From NCBI GenBank assembly GCA_905182475.1, contig CAJJBR010000045.1:62001-126000 (forward strand): DNA of 64,000 bases, written 5' to 3'. This DNA is from Akkermansiaceae bacterium. Its GTDB lineage: Bacteria > Verrucomicrobiota > Verrucomicrobiia > Verrucomicrobiales > Akkermansiaceae. Below are positions 60,791 through 64,000 of this stretch, piece after piece. The notes beneath the pieces were generated by a model. It did no database searches. It was not told the DNA's origin and saw nothing but the letters and a program-made list of their open reading frames with translations. The translations under genes were made by a program, and so were the position numbers. Each line of letters opens with the position of its first letter. The first letter of the stretch is position 1.

Positions 60791-61969
60791 ATGAAAATCA
60801 CCAGAATCCGCACCCGTGTCATCGAATGGCGCGGCAAGACAGTTCCACTGCCGCCGCACTTCTGCACCAACCCGATGGATGCCATCTCGCCCATGCTGAG
60901 CAAGTCGACGATGGGCACCTTCACCTTCCACAGCTGGCTGATCGTCGAGATCTTCACCGACGACGGCCTGGTCGGCATCGGCAATGCCGCGCTTTCACCG
61001 CGCATCACCAAGCAGGTGATCGACCACTATCTCGCGCCACTTTTGATCGGCGAAAACCCATGGGACATCGAATTCTTGTGGCAGCACATGTATCGCAAGA
61101 CGATGGCGTTCGGACGCAAGGGAATCGGCATGGTGGCGATCAGCGCGGTGGATATCGCGTTGTGGGACATCCTCGGGAAATCGGCCAAGCAACCGGTCTA
61201 TCGGCTGCTCGGCGGCCGCACCAAACCGAAGATCCCGGTCTATGCCAGCCGCCTTTACTCAACTCCGCTCGACGAGCTGGCGAGCGAGTCGAAGCGCTAC
61301 AAGGACGAGGGCTACCAGGCGATGAAACTGCGCTTCGGCTGGGGGCCGACCGATGGCGCGGAAGGCATGCGGAAGAACCTCGACCTCGTCCGCACGGTGC
61401 GGGAAACGGTGGGCGACGACGTCGACATCATGGCCGACGCCTACATGGGCTGGAACCTCGACTATGCGAAACGGATGATCCCGCGGCTCGAGGAATTCAA
61501 CCTGAGATGGCTGGAGGAAGCGGTGATCCCCGACGACATCCACGGCTACGCGGAATTGAAAAAGGCCGGCCGCGTGCCGATCTCCGGCGGTGAGCACGAG
61601 TTCACGCTTTATGGATTCCGCGAATTGATCGAAGCGCGCGGCGTGGACTACATCCAGTTCGACACCAACCGGGTCGGCGGCCTCACCCAGGCGCGCAAGA
61701 TCGCGGCGCTCGCCGAGGCGCACTCGATCCCGGTCATCCCTCACGCCGGGCAGATGCACAACTATCACATCGTCATGGCCAGCCTCAACTCGCCGATGGC
61801 GGAGTTCTTCCCGAAGGTCGATGTCGAGGTCGGCAACGAGCTATTCTGGTATTGTTTTGACGGCGAACCGGTGCCGGTGGACGGCTACATCGATCTCGAC
61901 GAGAACACTCCTGGCCTCGGCCTGACGGTGAACGAGGAGAGCTTGAAAAACTTCGAAATAATCGAGTGA
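60791..61969 (+). CDS. RhamD-like sugar-acid dehydratase (enolase superfamily)
   Basis: Members remove water from aldonic acids to give 2-keto-3-deoxy acids. The 392-residue protein shows the capping domain, then KLRFGWGPTDGAEGMRKN, metal ligands DIMADAYMGW, WLEEAVIPDD and ISGGEHEFTL, and the catalytic His in IPHAGQMHNYH. The WGPxDG block and the order of ligands are closest to L-rhamnonate dehydratase; galactonate or fuconate dehydratase are alternatives. It starts 12 bases after the MFS gene and its stop overlaps the next ATG. Confidence 0.85.
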   Translation: MKITRIRTRVIEWRGKTVPLPPHFCTNPMDAISPMLSKSTMGTFTFHSWLIVEIFTDDGLVGIGNAALSPRITKQVIDHYLAPLLIGENPWDIEFLWQHMYRKTMAFGRKGIGMVAISAVDIALWDILGKSAKQPVYRLLGGRTKPKIPVYASRLYSTPLDELASESKRYKDEGYQAMKLRFGWGPTDGAEGMRKNLDLVRTVRETVGDDVDIMADAYMGWNLDYAKRMIPRLEEFNLRWLEEAVIPDDIHGYAELKKAGRVPISGGEHEFTLYGFRELIEARGVDYIQFDTNRVGGLTQARKIAALAEAHSIPVIPHAGQMHNYHIVMASLNSPMAEFFPKVDVEVGNELFWYCFDGEPVPVDGYIDLDENTPGLGLTVNEESLKNFEIIE

Positions 61970-62967
61970 TGAGACTGGTCCAACTTCAAACAAATGAGCG
62001 TAGAGCGGTTGCCCTGGTCGACGAACCGGTGCTGCGCTTGCTGCGGGATGCGAGCTCGGTCTACGAACTGGCGCAGGAGGCGATCACCTCGGGTGCATCG
62101 TTTCAAGATCTGGTGCGATCGCGTGTGACAGATGAAACGATTTCCTATGATTCGGTCTATCAGGGCGAGTCGGACTGGCGCTTGTTGACGCCGCTGGATC
62201 ATCCGGACGGCGCATCGCGCTGCCTCGTATCCGGCACCGGGCTGACCCACCTCGGCAGCGCGAAAAGCCGGCAGTCGATGCACACGATGAAAGAGGAACA
62301 GCTCACCGACAGCATGATCATGTTCCGCTGGGGAGTCGAAGGCGGGAAGCCTGCGGCGGGTCATACGGGAACCGCGCCCGAATGGTTTTACAAGGGGGAC
62401 GGCTCCATCCTTCGCGCCCACGGCGAGGCCTTGGATGTTCCCGCCCATGCCGAGGACGGCGGCGAGGAAGCGGAGATCGCTGGCATCTATCTGGTCGACG
62501 CGAGCGGCCGACCGATCCGCATCGGCATGGCGGCGGGCAACGAGTTTTCCGACCACAAGTTCGAGAAACGCAACTACCTGAACCTAGCAGGATCGAAGAT
62601 ACGCACCTGTTCGCTGGGACCGGAGCTGGTGATCGATCCTTCATTCGCTTCGGTGTCCGGGAAGGTTTCCATCCTCCGCGAGGGTCGCGAGCAATGGGCG
62701 AAAGACATTCTAACCGGCGAGGATGAGATGTGCCACAGCCTTGCCAACCTCGAGTCCCATCATTTCAAGTTCGAGAACCACCGGCGGCCGGGCGACCTGC
62801 ACGTCCACTACTATGGCGCTTGCGTCCTGAGTTTCGGGGACGGCGTGGAGCTGGCCGATGGCGACGTCATGGAAATGTCCTTCGAGGGCTTCGGCCGGGC
62901 TCTTCGCAATCCGGTTCACGTCACTCACGAAACCGCTCAACCGGTCACCATCCAGACACTTCACTAA
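61969..62967 (+). CDS. AraD1/GguC-like fumarylacetoacetase-fold protein
   Basis: The 332-residue protein fits the AraD1/GguC family, FAH-fold enzymes that act on 2-keto-3-deoxy sugar acids such as L-2-keto-3-deoxyarabonate: SGTGLTHLGSAKSRQ near residues 88-102, EWFYKGDGSILRAHGEAL, AEIAGIYLVD, GNEFSDHKFEKRNYLNLAGS split over two strands, and LGPELVI. The ATG at 61969 overlaps the TGA of the dehydratase gene, so translation is probably coupled. It would take the dehydratase product. Confidence 0.85.
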   Translation: MRLVQLQTNERRAVALVDEPVLRLLRDASSVYELAQEAITSGASFQDLVRSRVTDETISYDSVYQGESDWRLLTPLDHPDGASRCLVSGTGLTHLGSAKSRQSMHTMKEEQLTDSMIMFRWGVEGGKPAAGHTGTAPEWFYKGDGSILRAHGEALDVPAHAEDGGEEAEIAGIYLVDASGRPIRIGMAAGNEFSDHKFEKRNYLNLAGSKIRTCSLGPELVIDPSFASVSGKVSILREGREQWAKDILTGEDEMCHSLANLESHHFKFENHRRPGDLHVHYYGACVLSFGDGVELADGDVMEMSFEGFGRALRNPVHVTHETAQPVTIQTLH

Positions 62968-62971
62968 TTTT

Positions 62972-63844
62972 ATGAACGATACCCCTATTGCATTTCTCGG
63001 ACTGGGCCTGATGGGCTCAGGAATGGCCGGAACCCTCTTGGAAAAGGGATTTCCGGTGAACATCTACAACCGGAATCCCGACAAGGCGAAGCCTCTTGCC
63101 GAACGCGGAGCGACAGTTGCGAAAACGGCTGCCGAGGCGGCCGCGGGAGCCGGGGCGATCGTCAGCATGGTTGCCGACGACAAGGCCTCGCGCGCCCTCT
63201 GGCTGGGACCCGACGGCGCTCTGGCGGCGGCCGGGCCGGGAACCGTGTGCATCGAGTGCAGCACGGTGACGGTCGGCTGGATCAAGGAGCTTGCGGCTGC
63301 GGCGGAGCAGCGCGGCTGCGTGTTCGTCGACGCACCGGTGACCGGCAGCAAGACCCAGGCGGCTACGGGAGAACTGAACTTCCTCGTCGGCGGCACGGAG
63401 TCCGCGCTGGACCAAGCCCGACCCGTCCTTGACGCGATGGGCCGCACGGTCACCCACCTCGGTCCGGCCGGTAGCGGCGCGATGGTCAAGCTGATCAACA
63501 ACTTCGTCTGCGGTGTCCAATTGGCTTCGATCGCCGAAGCGGTGGCGATGATCGAGCGCTGCGATCTCGACCGCGAGGCGGCGCTCGGCGTGCTCACCAA
63601 TGGCGCACCCGGAAGCCCGCTCGTGAAACTGCTTTCCGCGCGGATGACAGCGGCGGACTACACGCCGTTTTTCCACCTTCACCTGTTAGCCAAGGACCTC
63701 TCGTATGCCGTGCAGGAAGCGGCGGCCCTATCTCTCGACCTCAAGACCGCGGAAACCGCGCTCGGCCTTTTCCAGAAGGCGGTCGACGACGGATATGGCG
63801 ACCAGGACATGTCGGCTGTCATCGAAACCCTACGGAAAAACTAA
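62972..63844 (+). CDS. 3-hydroxyisobutyrate/6-phosphogluconate-type NAD(P) dehydrogenase
   Basis: The 290-residue oxidoreductase belongs to the beta-hydroxyacid dehydrogenase family, which includes tartronate semialdehyde reductase and 3-hydroxyisobutyrate dehydrogenase. It has the Rossmann start AFLGLGLMGSGMAGTLLEKG, substrate-binding DAPVTGSKTQAATGEL, and the catalytic Lys in GSGAMVKLINNFVCG. It would oxidise or reduce an intermediate of the sugar-acid route. It starts four bases after the preceding stop. Confidence 0.88.
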   Translation: MNDTPIAFLGLGLMGSGMAGTLLEKGFPVNIYNRNPDKAKPLAERGATVAKTAAEAAAGAGAIVSMVADDKASRALWLGPDGALAAAGPGTVCIECSTVTVGWIKELAAAAEQRGCVFVDAPVTGSKTQAATGELNFLVGGTESALDQARPVLDAMGRTVTHLGPAGSGAMVKLINNFVCGVQLASIAEAVAMIERCDLDREAALGVLTNGAPGSPLVKLLSARMTAADYTPFFHLHLLAKDLSYAVQEAAALSLDLKTAETALGLFQKAVDDGYGDQDMSAVIETLRKN

Positions 63845-63848
63845 TCTC

Positions 63849-64000
63849 ATGACCCTGAAATCCCTCTTTCCCGCGCTTTGTCTCTTTGGACTCGGCCTGT
63901 CCGGACTTCCGGCACAAGACGCCAAAAAAGTAATCTTCATCTCGGGGAAGCCGAGTCATGGCCCCGGTGCTCACGAGCATCGTGCTGGAAATATTCTTTT
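63849..64000 (+). CDS. ThuA-like exported protein, 5' part only
   Basis: The frame starts MTLKSLFPALCLFGLGLSGL with a signal peptide, then QDAKKVIFISGKPSHGPGAH and EHRAGN before the window ends. The phrase resembles the start of ThuA-like (trehalose-utilisation) domains, glutamine amidotransferase-fold proteins common in Verrucomicrobiota and Planctomycetota. It follows the dehydrogenase by four bases, so it is part of the operon. Incomplete. Confidence 0.72.
   Translation, partial: MTLKSLFPALCLFGLGLSGLPAQDAKKVIFISGKPSHGPGAHEHRAGNIL

Noticed and set aside
60187..61593. Long alternative plus-strand frame across the MFS and dehydratase genes
   Set aside because: Arg/His-rich composition typical of a shifted frame in GC-rich DNA; the other frames have clear family motifs.
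1..64000. CRISPR arrays, intact insertion sequences, rRNA genes
   Set aside because: No regularly spaced direct repeats, no complete transposase and no rRNA sequence were seen.

Overview
The window looks like a chromosomal segment of a Gram-negative, peptidoglycan-containing bacterium of the phylum Verrucomicrobiota, probably near Verrucomicrobiales. This is inferred from a dispersed division/wall cluster with a MurC-MurB fusion, an FtsZ with a very long acidic tail, S1-type sulfatase and formylglycine-generating enzyme genes, tandem lineage-restricted coiled-coil proteins, and many long inverted repeats of the kind common in that phylum. No 16S gene is present, so the assignment is an inference.

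Layout. 0.3-2.1 kb: end of the alpha operon, rpsM-rpsK-rpsD, with a terminator. 2.1-7.2 kb: ABC exporter, a three-gene envelope operon (two paralogous membrane-anchored coiled-coil proteins and a small lipoprotein), rlmH and an OvoA-type methyltransferase. 7.2-28 kb: wall and division genes on the minus strand (ftsZ, ftsA, ftsQ, ddl, murC-murB fusion, murG, uppP). They are interrupted by a YiiX-like hydrolase, a flavin disulfide reductase, a decayed ZIP transporter, a GH32-like protein, a small AT-richer cluster of accessory genes, and an M3 peptidase. 28-36 kb: purB, a C5 DNA methyltransferase whose MerR-type N-terminus is split off by a 4-bp duplication, yidC-rnpA-rpmH, a HAD hydrolase, mpl and tRNA-Ser. 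36-41 kb: repeat-rich DNA, ribE, a formylglycine-generating lipoprotein, queD, tRNA-Pro and a decayed island behind it. 41-44.4 kb: xylA with an AraC regulator, then an HU-like gene.

44.8-53.2 kb: a probable light or singlet-oxygen response module. It holds an ECF sigma factor, an SDR protein, two fasciclin proteins, a SOUL haem-binding lipoprotein, a class I photolyase and a CarH/LitR-like B12-binding MerR regulator. The regulator's promoter region carries three pairs of TGTCxx half-sites at exact 11-bp spacing, and related motifs lie before the sigma gene. 53.5-55.7 kb is the wreck of an exonuclease-RecQ-UvrD fusion protein. 55.8-58.8 kb encodes an exported sulfatase and an exported HELTH metalloprotease-like protein. 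59.4-64 kb is a visibly GC-rich sugar-acid catabolic operon (MFS transporter, RhamD-like dehydratase, AraD1/GguC-like protein, 3-hydroxyisobutyrate-type dehydrogenase, start of a ThuA-like gene) that runs off the window.

The best candidates for undescribed biology are the coiled-coil/lipoprotein envelope operon, the B12-regulator module with its operator pattern, and a superfamily of long inverted repeats whose arms start with AACCnC and are built from 9-10 bp periodic units.
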